Below are positions 12,676 through 22,563 of a stretch of DNA of 64,000 bases, one piece after another (the first letter of the stretch is position 1; each line of letters starts with the position of its first letter). The notes under the pieces were generated by a model, which had not been told where the DNA came from, did not search any database, and was given only the letters and a program-made list of their open reading frames with translations. Source of the stretch: Aphanothece cf. minutissima CCALA 015 (GTDB taxonomy: Bacteria > Cyanobacteriota > Cyanobacteriia > PCC-6307 > Cyanobiaceae); contig PVWP01000006.1 in NCBI GenBank assembly GCA_003003925.1, positions 177,690-241,689 on the forward strand, given 5' to 3'. Made by a program: the position numbers and the translations under genes.

Positions 12676-15219
12676 TCACGGCGCGTGGTCTCTCCCCCTG
12701 GTTGTAGGCCCGCCGGCCGGATCTGCCCACGGCCCCGCCGCCGCCCAGAGCTGGCCGAGGGCCAGCCCGCCGTCATTGCAGGGCACGAGCTCCGGCCAGA
12801 ACGGCCGCAACCCCCGGGCCCGCAGGGCGCCGATCACCCCCTCCAGCAGCAGCCGGTTCTGGAAGCACCCCCCGGCCAGGGCCACGGGCACCCCCTCGGC
12901 GGGGGTCGGTGCGCTGGTCGGCAGGGCCGCCGCGGCGATGGCGGCGGTCCCGGCCAGGGCCGCCACCAGGGCGTGGTGGAAGCGGGCGGCGCAGACGCTC
13001 GCCGGTGTGCCGGCCGCGATCGCCGCCAGCAGCGCCAGCAGCAGCGGTTCCCAGTCGAGCCAGCCCAGGCTGGGCCCATCGGCGCCTGCCGCCGTGACGG
13101 CCCCGGGTGGCACCAGGGGCAGGCTCCAGTCGCCGGGAGCGGGGCCGGGGGCGCCGGGACCGCGGCCGGCCGGAGCGGTGCTGGCGGCCCCCTGCAGCCG
13201 CAATCCCCCCTCGCCCTCGTGGCTCTGCACCTGCAGAAGGCCCAGCAGGGAGGCGACCGCATCGAAGAGGCGGCCCACGCTGGTGGTCAGGGGGCTGTTG
13301 CAGCCGCCGGCGATGGCCTGCAGCAACAGGCGGCGTTCCTCGGCCGCGAAGGCGGCCAGGGTGTGGCGGGCGCCGGGGTGCCCCAGGGCCCAGGGCCCGG
13401 CGGCGGCCAGCAGCCCCAGTGCCGCCCGGCGGGGTTCCGCCATGGCCCGCTCACCACCCGGCAGGGGGAAGGGCCGCAGGGCCACCCGTCGCTCGCAGGG
13501 GAGGCCCCCGGGTCCGCCCAGCAGCAGCAGCTCCCCGCCCCAGAGCCGGGCACCGCCACCAGCCGCCGGGGCATAGCCGAGGCCATCCCAGGTGAAGGCC
13601 AGCAGCGGCGGCGCCAGACCATGCTCGGCCAGCACCGCCAGGCCATGGGCCCGGTGGTGCTGCACGGTGCGCCGCGGCCACGGCTGGGCTTCGGCGAGCT
13701 GGTGGCTGAGGTAGCCGGGATGGGCATCGCAGGCGATCGCCCCCACCCCGTCGCCCCAGCGGCGGTCGATCGCCTCCAGGCCGGCGGCCAGGCGGGAGAG
13801 CAGGCGCCCCTCCGCCAGGTCCCCCAGGTGGGGGGACAGCCACACCCGTCCCTCCAGGGCCAGGGCGGGCGCGCTCTTGAGGTCACCGCCCAGGGCCACC
13901 AGGCCGCCGGGCACCCCAGCTTGTGAGCCGCCGGGCACCGGTCCGAGGGCCAGGGGCTCGGGGGCGTAGCCGCGGGCCCGGCGCAGCAGGGCGGGGCGGC
14001 CGTCGATCACCTGCAGCACCGAATCGTCCAGGGGCCGGGCGATGTCACGGTCGTGCACGAGGAAGGCCTCGGCGATCGGCTCGCCGGCTCCAGCCGCGGC
14101 CCCCAGCCGCCGCACCGCTTCGGCGGGATCGATGCAGAGCGGCTCCCCGCTGGGGTTGCCGCTGGTGGCCACCAGGGGCCGGCCGAAGGCGCGCGCCAGC
14201 AGGTGGTGCAGCGGCGACGCCGGCAGCATCGCCCCCAGGCACGGGCTGCCCGGGGCCACGCCCGGCAGGGCGTCGGGCGCCCCTGGGCGGCGCCGCAGCA
14301 GCACGATCGGGGCGGCGGGATCCTCCAGGGCCCGACGCTCGGCAGCGTCAATGACGCAGAAGGGGGCGAGGGCCCCGCCCTCGGCCACCAGCAGGGCGAA
14401 GGGCTTGGCGGGCCGCCGCTTGCGCCGTCGCAGCCGGGCCACCGCGGTGGCATCGGTGGCATCCACCAGCAGCTGGAACCCGCCCACCCCCTGCAGGGCC
14501 AGCACCTTCCCGGCCGCCAGGAGATCGCAGCAGGCCCGGATCAGGGCCCGGGGACTGGCGTCGTCGCCGGTACGGGAGCCGGTCAGCGGCACCCCGGAGG
14601 CATCCAGAAGCGCCAGCCGCGGCCCGCACACCGGGCAGGCGATGGTCTCGGCGTGGAAGCGGCGGTCGGAAGGATCCTCGAACTCCCGGCGGCAGGCCGG
14701 GCACAGGGCAAACGGCGCCAGGGTCGTCTGGGCCCGGGCCCAGGGCTCGGCCGTGGCGATGCTGAAGCGGGGACCGCAGTCGCAGCAGCTGATGAAGGGG
14801 TAGCCGAAGCGGCGATCGGCGGGATCGGCCAGTTCCGCCAGGCAGGCGCGGCAGGGGGCCCGGTCGGCCACCAGCGACGACGCGATCAGATCGATGCTGA
14901 GCGGCCTGGACTGGCCGACCAGGATCCGCACCCCCGCCTGGAACGGACCCGCCGCCGGGCCGGCGGCCGCCGACCAGACCGGATCGAGGGGCTCAAGGCG
15001 GGCCCCGGGGGGCAGCTGCTGCGGCAGGCGCCGCAGAAACGTCTCCAGGGAGCGGCGGTCCCCCTCCAGCCGCAGGCGCACCGTCCCCGGTCCGTTCTCC
15101 ACCTCGCCACGCAGATCAAGGTCCCGGGCGAGGCGGTGCACCAGGGGCCGGAAGCCCACCCCCTGCACCACCCCACGGCACTCCAGGCGCAGCTGGGCCT
15201 GCCCCGCCAGCGGTGGCAT
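12676..15219 (-). CDS. hypF: Carbamoyltransferase HypF
   Basis: An 847-residue HypF, which turns carbamoyl phosphate into carbamoyl-AMP and transfers it to HypE. Domains in order: acylphosphatase-like (CRGVVQGVGFRPLVHRLA, about 14-31), two zinc-finger pairs (CRACLAEL...CCDCG and CPACRREF...CPVCG, about 120-215), a YrdC-like nucleotide-binding domain (LALQGVGGFQLLVDATD, KRRPAKPFALLV), and the Kae1-like carbamoyltransferase domain (QHHRAHGLAVLAEHG, ACDAHPGYLSH, LAGGCFQNRLLLEGV). Length is slightly above the usual 750-800 because of glycine/alanine-rich linkers. It starts two bases after hypB ends. Confidence 0.96.
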   Translation of the reverse strand: MPPLAGQAQLRLECRGVVQGVGFRPLVHRLARDLDLRGEVENGPGTVRLRLEGDRRSLETFLRRLPQQLPPGARLEPLDPVWSAAAGPAAGPFQAGVRILVGQSRPLSIDLIASSLVADRAPCRACLAELADPADRRFGYPFISCCDCGPRFSIATAEPWARAQTTLAPFALCPACRREFEDPSDRRFHAETIACPVCGPRLALLDASGVPLTGSRTGDDASPRALIRACCDLLAAGKVLALQGVGGFQLLVDATDATAVARLRRRKRRPAKPFALLVAEGGALAPFCVIDAAERRALEDPAAPIVLLRRRPGAPDALPGVAPGSPCLGAMLPASPLHHLLARAFGRPLVATSGNPSGEPLCIDPAEAVRRLGAAAGAGEPIAEAFLVHDRDIARPLDDSVLQVIDGRPALLRRARGYAPEPLALGPVPGGSQAGVPGGLVALGGDLKSAPALALEGRVWLSPHLGDLAEGRLLSRLAAGLEAIDRRWGDGVGAIACDAHPGYLSHQLAEAQPWPRRTVQHHRAHGLAVLAEHGLAPPLLAFTWDGLGYAPAAGGGARLWGGELLLLGGPGGLPCERRVALRPFPLPGGERAMAEPRRAALGLLAAAGPWALGHPGARHTLAAFAAEERRLLLQAIAGGCNSPLTTSVGRLFDAVASLLGLLQVQSHEGEGGLRLQGAASTAPAGRGPGAPGPAPGDWSLPLVPPGAVTAAGADGPSLGWLDWEPLLLALLAAIAAGTPASVCAARFHHALVAALAGTAAIAAAALPTSAPTPAEGVPVALAGGCFQNRLLLEGVIGALRARGLRPFWPELVPCNDGGLALGQLWAAAGPWADPAGGPTTRGRDHAP

Positions 15220-15221
15220 GG

Positions 15222-15962
15222 TCAGCCGGCCACGGCCACCCGCTCCAGGCCCAGGGCCGCCAGCAGCTCAGGAATGCCCTTCCCGGTGCGGGCGGAGACC
15301 TCCACAATCCGGGCCCGGGGGGCCACCCGGGCGATGTGGCGACGGGCCTGGGGTCCGTCGAAGCCGCAGGCCTCCGCCAGGTCGCCCTTGCTGATCACCA
15401 CCACGTCGGCGGAATGGAAGATGGCCGGGTACTTCAGGGGCTTGTCCTCCCCTTCGGTGACCGAGAGCAGGACGACCCGCTGGCTCTCACCGAGATCGAA
15501 GGCGGCCGGGCAGACCAGGTTGCCGACGTTCTCGATCACCAGCAACTCCAGGCCGTCGAGGGGCTGGCCGAGGTGGGCCAGCTCATGGAGAGCCCGGTGC
15601 ACCATCGCCGCCTCCAGATGGCAGGCCTGGCCGGTGGTGATCTGCAGGGCGGGCACCCCGGCGGCCCGCAGACGGAGGGCGTCGTTGTCGGTGGCCAGAT
15701 CGCCCACGATCACCGCCATCGGATGGCGCTCCGCCGGGGAGGCGGGAGCCAGGTGCCGGGCCAGCCGCTCCAACAGGGCGGTCTTGCCGGAACCCGGCGA
15801 GGAGAGCAGGTTGATCACCGTGACACCGGCCGCGGCGAAGTGCTCCCGGTTGGCCGCCGCCTGGGCATCGTTGTGGACCAGCAGACGCTGGCCCAGCTCC
15901 AGGTGCCGGGGGGCCTCGATGGCGGGGGCGACCGGTTGGCCGCAACTGCAGTCGACACACAT
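15222..15962 (-). CDS. hypB: Hydrogenase nickel incorporation GTPase HypB
   Basis: A 246-residue HypB, the GTPase that, with HypA, delivers nickel to the large subunit. The P-loop LLSSPGSGKTALLERL, VIVGDLATDNDA, the metal-site region TTGQACHLEAAMVHRAL and VVISKGDLAEACG are present. The N terminus MCVDCSCGQ resembles the high-affinity metal motif of E. coli HypB, but there is no polyhistidine nickel-storage stretch. The ATG at 15962 was chosen because it puts this CxxCxC motif at the N terminus; an upstream in-frame start would add 20 unconserved residues and run across the terminator-like hairpin. It is the first gene of hypB-hypF-hypC-nifJ-DHOD-hypD-hypE. Confidence 0.95.
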   Translation of the reverse strand: MCVDCSCGQPVAPAIEAPRHLELGQRLLVHNDAQAAANREHFAAAGVTVINLLSSPGSGKTALLERLARHLAPASPAERHPMAVIVGDLATDNDALRLRAAGVPALQITTGQACHLEAAMVHRALHELAHLGQPLDGLELLVIENVGNLVCPAAFDLGESQRVVLLSVTEGEDKPLKYPAIFHSADVVVISKGDLAEACGFDGPQARRHIARVAPRARIVEVSARTGKGIPELLAALGLERVAVAG

Positions 15963-15995
15963 CGCCGGATCGGCCCCCGTCAGGAGTGGGCACGG

Positions 15996-16012
15996 AAAAG
16001 CCCCGTCGGGGC
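15996..16012 (-). terminator. Rho-independent terminator after the outer-membrane protein gene
   Basis: On the minus strand a GCCCC-GAC-GGGGC hairpin (16012-16000) is followed at once by TTTT (15999-15996). It lies 65 bases after the stop of the outer-membrane protein gene and 33 bases before the hypB start. It should end that transcript and separate hoxW-hypA from hypB onward. The stem is short, so termination may be partial. Confidence 0.65.
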
Positions 16013-16077
16013 CCGGCCTCACCCCGCAAGGCTAGGCACGACGCTCCGACGGGGCCGCGGCAACGGCCGTCACGTGA

Positions 16078-17154
16078 TCACCAGAGACCGCGGATGGGCG
16101 CGGGGGCCGGTTCGGGCTGGAAGATCGGCGCAGGAGCCGGTGCGGGCTGCATGATGGGTTCCGGCTCCGGGGTGGGAGCAGGCGCGGCCGCCACCGGGCG
16201 GGCACCGAAGCGGTAACGGAAGCCGATCTTGCCGCCGAAGCTGTTGAAGGCGTCGAAGGACACGTTCTCAGTGGAATAGCCGCCGGCTCCCTGGTAGACG
16301 CCCTCCAGGTAGAGATCGGAGTTGTAGTTCATGGCGTAGCTGACGCCCACCTTGGCCTGCCAGCCGAACAGCCCCTTGTTGACGCTGTTGGTGGGAATGC
16401 CGTTGAGGCTGAAGCTCGGGGTGCTGAGGTTGGTGTAACCCACACCGCCACCGATGTAGGGCGTCCAGCGGCTATTGGTTTCGATGTCGTAGTAAAGACT
16501 CACCAGCAAATCATTTTTGTTGATGACGCCGGAGACATTGTCTGTGAAGGGGACGATGCCGAAGGCGCCGAAGCCGATGGGATTGGCGGCACCAACCGCA
16601 TTGAGGCTTGAACGGCTGTAGCCGTAGGTGAGCTCGGCGCGCAGGGCGCCGAAGTCGTAACCGACGCCCACATCACCGGAGAAGCCTCCGCCGAGATCGA
16701 GCTTGGTGGAATTGTTGTTTCCGAAGTTGAACAGCAGGGGCGAGAAGAAGGGGGAAACAAACGTGCCGGTGCTGTTGACCGTCTGGTCGCTCGGCTGCTG
16801 GTATCCGGCGCCGATGGTGAGGTACCAGCCCTTGGCGGAATAGACCTCCTTCACCAACGGCTGGGGATAGGTCTGGGCCATCAGGGCGTCCTCAGCCGTG
16901 GCGGCCTGGGGAGCGGCGACAGCAGGAGCAGGGACGTCCTGGCTCGCCGGGACCGTGCCCATCAGGCTCGCATCCTGGACAGGGATTTCAGCGGCGGGAG
17001 CCTCCGCGGGAATGGGCTCGGAGATGGACTCCGGCACCGCCTCCGAGCGACCATCGGCGGGTCGGACTTCCGCCATTGCGGCGCCGCCGAACAGCAGGCC
17101 GCCGGTGGCGGCGACGCCCACACTGCGCTGAACGATTCTGGTGATCAATGTCAT
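16078..17154 (-). CDS. Outer-membrane beta-barrel protein (OmpA/OmpW-like barrel)
   Basis: A 358-residue exported protein. The ATG at 17154 follows a purine-rich ribosome site (AGGAAAGAGAGG) and gives a signal peptide ending GGAAMAE. Next comes an Ala/Pro/Glu-rich linker (about 35-115). A barrel region of alternating strands follows (GWYLTIGAGYQQ, GGGFSGDVGVGYDFG, LLVSLYYDIE, TPYIGGGVGYTNL, GWQAKVGVSYAMN, GKIGFRYRFG), resembling small 8-stranded outer-membrane proteins. The C terminus is a proline-rich PAPAP tail, so the barrel does not end on the usual terminal aromatic. It sits between hypA and hypB on the same strand, yet has its own terminator. A role in hydrogenase biology is not indicated; permeability or adhesion is more likely. 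Confidence 0.8.
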   Translation of the reverse strand: MTLITRIVQRSVGVAATGGLLFGGAAMAEVRPADGRSEAVPESISEPIPAEAPAAEIPVQDASLMGTVPASQDVPAPAVAAPQAATAEDALMAQTYPQPLVKEVYSAKGWYLTIGAGYQQPSDQTVNSTGTFVSPFFSPLLFNFGNNNSTKLDLGGGFSGDVGVGYDFGALRAELTYGYSRSSLNAVGAANPIGFGAFGIVPFTDNVSGVINKNDLLVSLYYDIETNSRWTPYIGGGVGYTNLSTPSFSLNGIPTNSVNKGLFGWQAKVGVSYAMNYNSDLYLEGVYQGAGGYSTENVSFDAFNSFGGKIGFRYRFGARPVAAAPAPTPEPEPIMQPAPAPAPIFQPEPAPAPIRGLW

Positions 17155-17341
17155 GGTGGTTACGCCTCTCTTTCCTATGACACTCAACGCCAGCGGAAAC
17201 CGGAAATCGTCATTCATGGACAGCAAAAGGCCTGGCACAGAGTGCTGAAAAAACGAAATCTTGCGCAAAATTGCATTTCATTTCCAGACGGCGATCGGTT
17301 CGGGCGGACAGGCAGGACTCCCCCCAGACCCTGCAGCCGCG

Positions 17342-17683
17342 TCAGGCGATCTCCATCGAGGCCAGCTGCAGCTCCCGGCCCCGCAGCAGTTCCCGGCTGA
17401 TGCGGCCGCAGCGTGGGCACTCGCAGCAGCCATCGTGCGCCGCGAAGGGCTGCTCGCAGGCCGCGCAGAAACACGCAGCCTCCACCGCCTCGATCTCCAG
17501 CCGGGAGCCGGCGGCGAGGGTGTCCGCCATCACCACCGTGTGGGCCAGGCGCAGGGCCTCGATCTCCACCCCCGCCAGGCTGCCCACCCGCAGGGTGATG
17601 GCGGTGATGCGGCCGGCCCCATGGAGGGCGGCCTGCTCCAGGACCTGCTGCCGCACCGCATCCATCAGGCTGAGTTCATGCAT
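17342..17683 (-). CDS. hypA: Hydrogenase nickel insertion protein HypA
   Basis: A 113-residue HypA, the nickel metallochaperone partner of HypB. It starts with the invariant [10 protein letters not shown] (His2 is the nickel ligand). It has the RVGSLAGVEIEALRLA segment and a zinc site of two CxxC pairs (CFCAACEQ...CECPRCG). Its start overlaps the end of hoxW by 8 bases, so it belongs to the hoxFUYHW transcript rather than with hypB. Confidence 0.96.
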   Translation of the reverse strand: MHELSLMDAVRQQVLEQAALHGAGRITAITLRVGSLAGVEIEALRLAHTVVMADTLAAGSRLEIEAVEAACFCAACEQPFAAHDGCCECPRCGRISRELLRGRELQLASMEIA

Positions 17684-18125
17684 GGGACGGCGGCATCCCC
17701 CGCAGCCAGCCCCGCAGCAGCCGGCGGGCCCGGGGCAGCTGGCGCCGCAGCTGCGGGGAGAAGCACTCGCCCCAGGAGAAGTCGAAGGCGGGCACCAGCA
17801 GCTCGTGGGCCGGCACGCAACGGTCGAACAGCTGCTCGGCCAGGGCCAGCAGCCGGGCGGGCGCCACCCGGTGCGTGTCCCGCTCCCAGCCGTCTGAGGC
17901 CAGCAGGGGCCGCAGCAGGCAGCGGCTCTGCGGCGGCGCCAGCCAGGCATCGACGATCAGCAGCCGGTCGGCGGCCGCCACCGCCTCGGCCAGTTCGGGG
18001 GTGAGCTGGTGGCGCTGCAGACCCAGTCCCTCCACCAGGTGCCAGCCCACCCTGTCATCGCCCCGCAGGGGGTTGCCGATGCCGATCAGCAGCGCGCCTC
18101 CGGTGCCGGTGCCGGCGTCGCTCAT
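17676..18125 (-). CDS. hoxW: Hydrogenase maturation protease HoxW
   Basis: A 149-residue member of the HycI/HoxW endopeptidase family, which removes the C-terminal extension of the large subunit after nickel insertion. The N-terminal [18 protein letters not shown] carries the nickel-recognising acidic residue, and LLIVDAWLA supplies the second. The region after [11 protein letters not shown] is shorter than in some homologues, and the tail is arginine-rich. It overlaps hoxH (ATGA) upstream and hypA downstream. Confidence 0.9.
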   Translation of the reverse strand: MSDAGTGTGGALLIGIGNPLRGDDRVGWHLVEGLGLQRHQLTPELAEAVAAADRLLIVDAWLAPPQSRCLLRPLLASDGWERDTHRVAPARLLALAEQLFDRCVPAHELLVPAFDFSWGECFSPQLRRQLPRARRLLRGWLRGMPPSHA

Positions 18126-19564
18126 CCCCGCAGGCGCTCAGCCAGCACCGTGCCGTCGGCGGCCAGCAGCTGCAGGCGCAGGGGCATCTGGCCGGCGGCA
18201 TGGGTGGAGCAGGAGAGGCAGGGGTCGAAGCAGCGGATGCCCGCCTCCACCCGGTTGAGCATCGCCTCGGGGATCTCGGTGCCGGCGGGCACCGGATCGG
18301 GGATGTACTCCCGGGCGATCTGATGCACGGTGCGGTTCATCGCCAGGTTGTTCTGGCCGGTGGCGATGATCAGGTTGACGCTGGTGAGCAGGCCGTCGTC
18401 ATCCACCTTGTAGTGGTGGAAGAGGGTGCCCCGGGGCGCTTCGCTCACCCCCACCGCCTCGTTGCGGTTGAGGGAGGCCCGCAGCCGGATGCGGCCGTGC
18501 ATCAGCTCGGGGTCCTGCACCAGCGCCTCGATCGCCTCCAGGCAGGCCACGATCTCCACCAGGCGGGCGTGGTGGTAAGCGAAGCTCGAGGTGACGGGCT
18601 GGCCGCTGCGCTGGCGCAGTTCCGCCAGCTCCCGGTCGGCCCAGGGGGTGCCGACGCTGTCGCAGACGTTGAGCCGCGCCAGGGGACCCACCCGGTAGAT
18701 CCCGTCCGGGTAACCCAGGGGTTTGTAGTAGGGGAACTTGAGGTAGCTCCAGGGTTCCACCGCCTCGCCGAGGTATTCGGCGTAGTCGTCCTCGCTGAGC
18801 TGGTCGGCGACGATCGCCCCATGGGCGTCGCGGAAGCGGATGCGCCCCTCGATGTGCTCCCAGAGCCCCTGGGGGGTCACCAGGCCCATGAACAGGCTGG
18901 GGAAGTCGCCGAAGACCCGCTGCTCCTTCTGAAGGGGGCCATCCAGCAGCCTCTTGTAGAGCTCCAGGGCCAGGGTCACCGTGGCGCGGGCCTCCGGCAG
19001 GCGATCCAGGATCCAGTCCCTGGCCTCCTGGCTCAGGGGGGTGCGCACACCCCCGGGGACCGCCCAGGCGGAGTGGATCTTGCGGCCGCCCAGCAGCTCC
19101 AGGATCTGCTGGCCGAACTGGCGCAGACGGATGCCGGCCCGGGCCAGGTCAGGGTCGGCGGCCATCAGGCCGAAGACATTGCGTTTGGCCGGATCGCTCT
19201 CCCAGCCCAGCAGGAAATCGGGGCTGCTGAGGTGAAAGAAGGAGAGGGCGTGGGACTGGGTGAGCTGGGCCAGGTTGAGCAGCCGCCGCAGCTTGTCGGC
19301 CGCCGGGGGGATCGAGAGGGCCAGCAGCTTGTCGCCGGTCTTGGCGGCCGCCAGCAGGTGGCTCACCGGGCAGATGCCGCAGATGCGGGCCGTGATGCCG
19401 GCCATCTCGGTGAAGGGCCGGCCCTCGCAGAACTTCTCGAAACCCCGGTACTCCACCACGTGGAAGCGGGTGTCGGTGAGGTGGCCGGCCTCGTCGAGGT
19501 GGAGGGTGATCTTGGCGTGGCCCTCGATGCGGGTCACCGGATCGATGAGAACGGTGCGGGTCAT
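18122..19564 (-). CDS. hoxH: Bidirectional NiFe hydrogenase large subunit HoxH
   Basis: A 480-residue catalytic subunit carrying the NiFe centre. The N-terminal ligand motif is [10 protein letters not shown] (Cys62 and Cys65). The C-terminal one is DPCLSCSTH (Cys449, Cys452, His455), followed by a 25-residue tail that HoxW should cleave. [13 protein letters not shown] at the start is also diagnostic. The enzyme interconverts H2 and protons in the cytoplasm, coupled through HoxFUE to NAD(P)H or ferredoxin. HoxY lies 10 bases upstream, and hoxW overlaps its stop. Confidence 0.97.
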   Translation of the reverse strand: MTRTVLIDPVTRIEGHAKITLHLDEAGHLTDTRFHVVEYRGFEKFCEGRPFTEMAGITARICGICPVSHLLAAAKTGDKLLALSIPPAADKLRRLLNLAQLTQSHALSFFHLSSPDFLLGWESDPAKRNVFGLMAADPDLARAGIRLRQFGQQILELLGGRKIHSAWAVPGGVRTPLSQEARDWILDRLPEARATVTLALELYKRLLDGPLQKEQRVFGDFPSLFMGLVTPQGLWEHIEGRIRFRDAHGAIVADQLSEDDYAEYLGEAVEPWSYLKFPYYKPLGYPDGIYRVGPLARLNVCDSVGTPWADRELAELRQRSGQPVTSSFAYHHARLVEIVACLEAIEALVQDPELMHGRIRLRASLNRNEAVGVSEAPRGTLFHHYKVDDDGLLTSVNLIIATGQNNLAMNRTVHQIAREYIPDPVPAGTEIPEAMLNRVEAGIRCFDPCLSCSTHAAGQMPLRLQLLAADGTVLAERLRG

Positions 19565-19574
19565 GGGGAGGTCC

Positions 19575-20153
19575 TCATCCGAAGCGCAGCATGGCGGCCC
19601 CTTCCATCGCCGGCCGCTCCCCGGCCAGCAAGGGGGTGATCGCCTCGCGGATGCGCTCAGCCGAGGGGGGGCAGCCCGGCAGGTAGAGATCCACCGGAAT
19701 CACCTCGTGCAGGGGCAGCACCCGGGGCAGGAGCTCGGGAACGATGCCGGGGGCGAAGGGCAGCTGGCCGGTGGCATCGGCCAGCTCCAGGTAGCCGCGC
19801 TCCAGCACCGCTTTGGCGCTGTCGTGGCCGGCGTCGAGCAGGTTGCGCAGGCCGGGCACATTGGCCGTCACGGCGCAGTCGCCGAAGGAGATCACCAGGC
19901 CCGTGCGCTGCCGCACCTGCAGGGCCAGCTCCAGGTTGTCGACGTTGGCCACCGCCCCCTCCACCAGGGCGATGTCGACGGCCTCGGGGTAGATCTTGGC
20001 GTCGGTGCCGACCGGAGAGAACACCACATCCACCTGCTCGGCCAGGTCGAAGAGGAATTCATCGAGATCCAGGAACGACATGTGGCAGCCGGAGCAGCCC
20101 GCCAGCCAGACGGTGGCGAGGCGCAGCTTGGCGGCGGGGGGGGAGGGGGTCAT
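19575..20153 (-). CDS. hoxY: Bidirectional hydrogenase small subunit HoxY
   Basis: A 192-residue small subunit holding the proximal [4Fe-4S] cluster. Ligand regions are [26 protein letters not shown] and [12 protein letters not shown]. It lacks the extra clusters and Tat signal of uptake hydrogenases, as expected for Hox. The ATG at 20153 was chosen. A GTG at 20168 overlapping the hoxU stop (GTGA) would add five residues and cannot be excluded, because such junctions are common in this cluster. Confidence 0.95.
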   Translation of the reverse strand: MTPSPPAAKLRLATVWLAGCSGCHMSFLDLDEFLFDLAEQVDVVFSPVGTDAKIYPEAVDIALVEGAVANVDNLELALQVRQRTGLVISFGDCAVTANVPGLRNLLDAGHDSAKAVLERGYLELADATGQLPFAPGIVPELLPRVLPLHEVIPVDLYLPGCPPSAERIREAITPLLAGERPAMEGAAMLRFG

Positions 20154-20164
20154 GGTGAGGTCGG

Positions 20165-20884
20165 TCACTGGTTGTGCCAGCGGTGCTGGTCGCGGGCGGC
20201 GCGCAGCAGGGCGGGCAAGCCGGCGTCGGGCTGCTTCTCGGCGGTGGTGTCGGTGTTGCGGAACAGGGCGCCAGTGGGGCACACCTCCACGCACTTGCCG
20301 CAGGAGGTGCAGGCCTGCACCTGGCCCCAGGGTTCATCGAGGCCGGCGACGATGTGGCAGTGGCCGCCACGGCTGCCGATGTCCCACACATGGGCGCCTT
20401 CGATCTCGTCACAGACGCGCACGCAGCGGGTGCAGAGGATGCAGCGGTTGTGGTCGAGGGTGAACTGGGGGTGGGAGGCATCCACCGACCGCTGGGGGTA
20501 CTGGTAGGGGAAGCGGGAATGGTCCATGCCCACGGTGACGGCCATGTCCTGCAGCTCGCAGTGGGTGTTGGCCACGCAGACGGCACAGACGTGGTTGCCC
20601 TCGGCGAAGAACAGCTCCACCGCCATGCGCCGATACTCCCGCAGCTGGGGCGTATGGGTGTGGACCACCATCCCCTCGGCGGCGGCGGTGCTGCAGGCGG
20701 GCAGCAGCTTGTTCGATCCCTCCACCTCCACCAGGCAGAGCCGGCAGGAGGAGACCGGGCTGAGACCGTCGAGGTGGCACAGGGTGGGCACGTCGGCCGC
20801 GGCCGCCCGGGTGGCTTCCAGCAGGCTGGCCCCCGCCGGCACCGCCACGTCCTGGCCATTGACGTTGAGGGTGACGACGGCCAT
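20165..20884 (-). CDS. hoxU: Bidirectional hydrogenase diaphorase subunit HoxU
   Basis: A 239-residue electron-transfer subunit similar to the N-terminal part of complex I NuoG. It has the [2Fe-2S] region ([24 protein letters not shown]), the His/Cys cluster segment ([17 protein letters not shown]) and two [4Fe-4S] motifs ([11 protein letters not shown] and [16 protein letters not shown]). It links HoxF to HoxYH. The start overlaps the hoxF stop by one base (TGATG). Confidence 0.97.
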   Translation of the reverse strand: MAVVTLNVNGQDVAVPAGASLLEATRAAAADVPTLCHLDGLSPVSSCRLCLVEVEGSNKLLPACSTAAAEGMVVHTHTPQLREYRRMAVELFFAEGNHVCAVCVANTHCELQDMAVTVGMDHSRFPYQYPQRSVDASHPQFTLDHNRCILCTRCVRVCDEIEGAHVWDIGSRGGHCHIVAGLDEPWGQVQACTSCGKCVEVCPTGALFRNTDTTAEKQPDAGLPALLRAARDQHRWHNQ

Positions 20885-22509
20885 CAGCGCACCTCCCCCG
20901 GGGTGCCGCAGAGCGCGGGCTCCCGGCAGGCCGCCTCGTATTCGTGGCGGAACCAGCGCAGGGTGCTGAGCACCGGATTGGGGGCCGACTGGCCCAGGCC
21001 GCAGAGGCTGGTGACCTTGACCATCTGGCAGAGGGCATCGAGGCGTTCCATGTCCTCGGGGGTGGCGCGGCGCTCCACGAAGCGATCCAGCAGCTGGGCC
21101 AGCTGCACGGTGCCGGCGCGGCAGGGGATGCACTTGCCGCAGCTCTCGTTGACGCTGAAGCCCATGAAATGGCGCGCCACCTCGGGCATGGAGGTGCTCT
21201 CCCCCATCACCACCATGCCGCCGGAGCCCATCATCGAACCGAGCGCCACCAGGCTCTCGTAGTCGACGGGGGTGTCGAGCCGCTCCGCCGGGATGCAGCC
21301 GCCTGAGGGCCCCCCCGTCTGCACCGCCTTGATCGGCGAGCCGTCGGGCACCCCGCCGCCGATCACCTCCACCACGGTGCGCAGGGGGGTGCCCATCGGC
21401 ACCTCCACCAGGCCGGTGTTGACCACCGCCCCGGAGAGGGCGAACACCTTGGTGCCCTTGCTGTGCTCGGTGCCCATCGCCGCATACCAGTCGCCCCCCT
21501 GCCGCAGGATCGCCGGCACGGCGGTGAAGGTCTCGACGTTGTTGATCAGGGTGGGCGCTCCCCAGAGACCCGACTGGGCCGGGAAGGGGGGCCGGGGCTG
21601 GGGCATGCCCCGCTGGCCCTGGATCGAGAGCAGCAGGGCCGTCTCCTCACCGCAGACGTAGGCGCCGGCCCCCACGCGCACCTCCAGGCGCAGGTTGAAG
21701 GTGGTGCCGTGGATGTGGTTGCCCAGCAGGTGACGGCTGCGGGCCTGCTGCAGGGCCAGCCGCAGGCGCTCGATCGCCAGGGGGTATTCCGCCCGCACGT
21801 AGACGAAGCCCCGCTCGGCGCCGACGGCGTAGGCGGCGATCGCCATCCCCTCGATCAGCCGGTGGGGATCGCTCTCCAGCACGCTGCGGTCCATGAAGGC
21901 GCCCGGGTCCCCCTCGTCGGCGTTGCAGACCACATAGCGGGGGCCGGGGGGCTGGAGGGCCACCGTGTCCCACTTCAGGCCCGTCGGATAGCCGGCGCCG
22001 CCCCGGCCGCGCAGGCCACTGCGGCGCACCTCGTCCCGCACCTGCTCCGGGGTGAGCTCCTGCAGCACACGCTGCAGCTGGGCGTAGGTGCCGAACGCGA
22101 TCGCGTCGTCGATGGATTCGGGATTCACCTGCCCGCAGCCCTCCAGCACCACGGGCCGCTGCAGGGCGAAGAAGGGACCGTCCAGATCGATCCGATGGGC
22201 CGCCAGGGGGTCCGACGCGGTTGTGGGAGCGGCGTCCCCCTCACCATCGGCGGCGAGGGCGTCGGTGATGAGGGCCCCGGCCAGCTCGGGCGACAGCCCG
22301 CCGAACAGCCGGGTGCGGCCAGGCCTGTCGCAGGCCACCAGGGGACCGCTGCCGCACTGGCGCAGGCACCCCACCGGCTTGATCGTCAGCTGGGAGGGAT
22401 CGAGGCCGGCCGCCTCACGGGCCCCCTCCAGGGCGGTGCGCAGGCCCTGGCTGCCGGCGGAGCGGCAGCCGCTGGCATCGCAGCAGCGCACCTGCACAGG
22501 GGAAGGCAT
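20884..22509 (-). CDS. hoxF: Bidirectional hydrogenase diaphorase subunit HoxF
   Basis: A 541-residue NAD(P)H-binding flavoprotein like complex I NuoF. The N-terminal thioredoxin-like [2Fe-2S] domain has its cysteines around CCDASGC and GCLRQCGSGP. It is followed by the NADH/FMN domain (SGLRGRGGAGYPTGLKW, NADEGDPGAFMDR, GAGAYVCGEETALL), and by the C-terminal [4Fe-4S] motif SCGKCIPCRAGT...SLCGLG. In most cyanobacteria hoxE directly precedes hoxF. Here the upstream neighbour is a solute-binding lipoprotein gene 54 bases away, and hoxE lies 5.6 kb off. Confidence 0.97.
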   Translation of the reverse strand: MPSPVQVRCCDASGCRSAGSQGLRTALEGAREAAGLDPSQLTIKPVGCLRQCGSGPLVACDRPGRTRLFGGLSPELAGALITDALAADGEGDAAPTTASDPLAAHRIDLDGPFFALQRPVVLEGCGQVNPESIDDAIAFGTYAQLQRVLQELTPEQVRDEVRRSGLRGRGGAGYPTGLKWDTVALQPPGPRYVVCNADEGDPGAFMDRSVLESDPHRLIEGMAIAAYAVGAERGFVYVRAEYPLAIERLRLALQQARSRHLLGNHIHGTTFNLRLEVRVGAGAYVCGEETALLLSIQGQRGMPQPRPPFPAQSGLWGAPTLINNVETFTAVPAILRQGGDWYAAMGTEHSKGTKVFALSGAVVNTGLVEVPMGTPLRTVVEVIGGGVPDGSPIKAVQTGGPSGGCIPAERLDTPVDYESLVALGSMMGSGGMVVMGESTSMPEVARHFMGFSVNESCGKCIPCRAGTVQLAQLLDRFVERRATPEDMERLDALCQMVKVTSLCGLGQSAPNPVLSTLRWFRHEYEAACREPALCGTPGEVR

Positions 22510-22563
22510 GGCAAACCGGTAACGCCTCTCCTTCTGGTAGCCAGGAAATGGCCGGAGCGCCGC

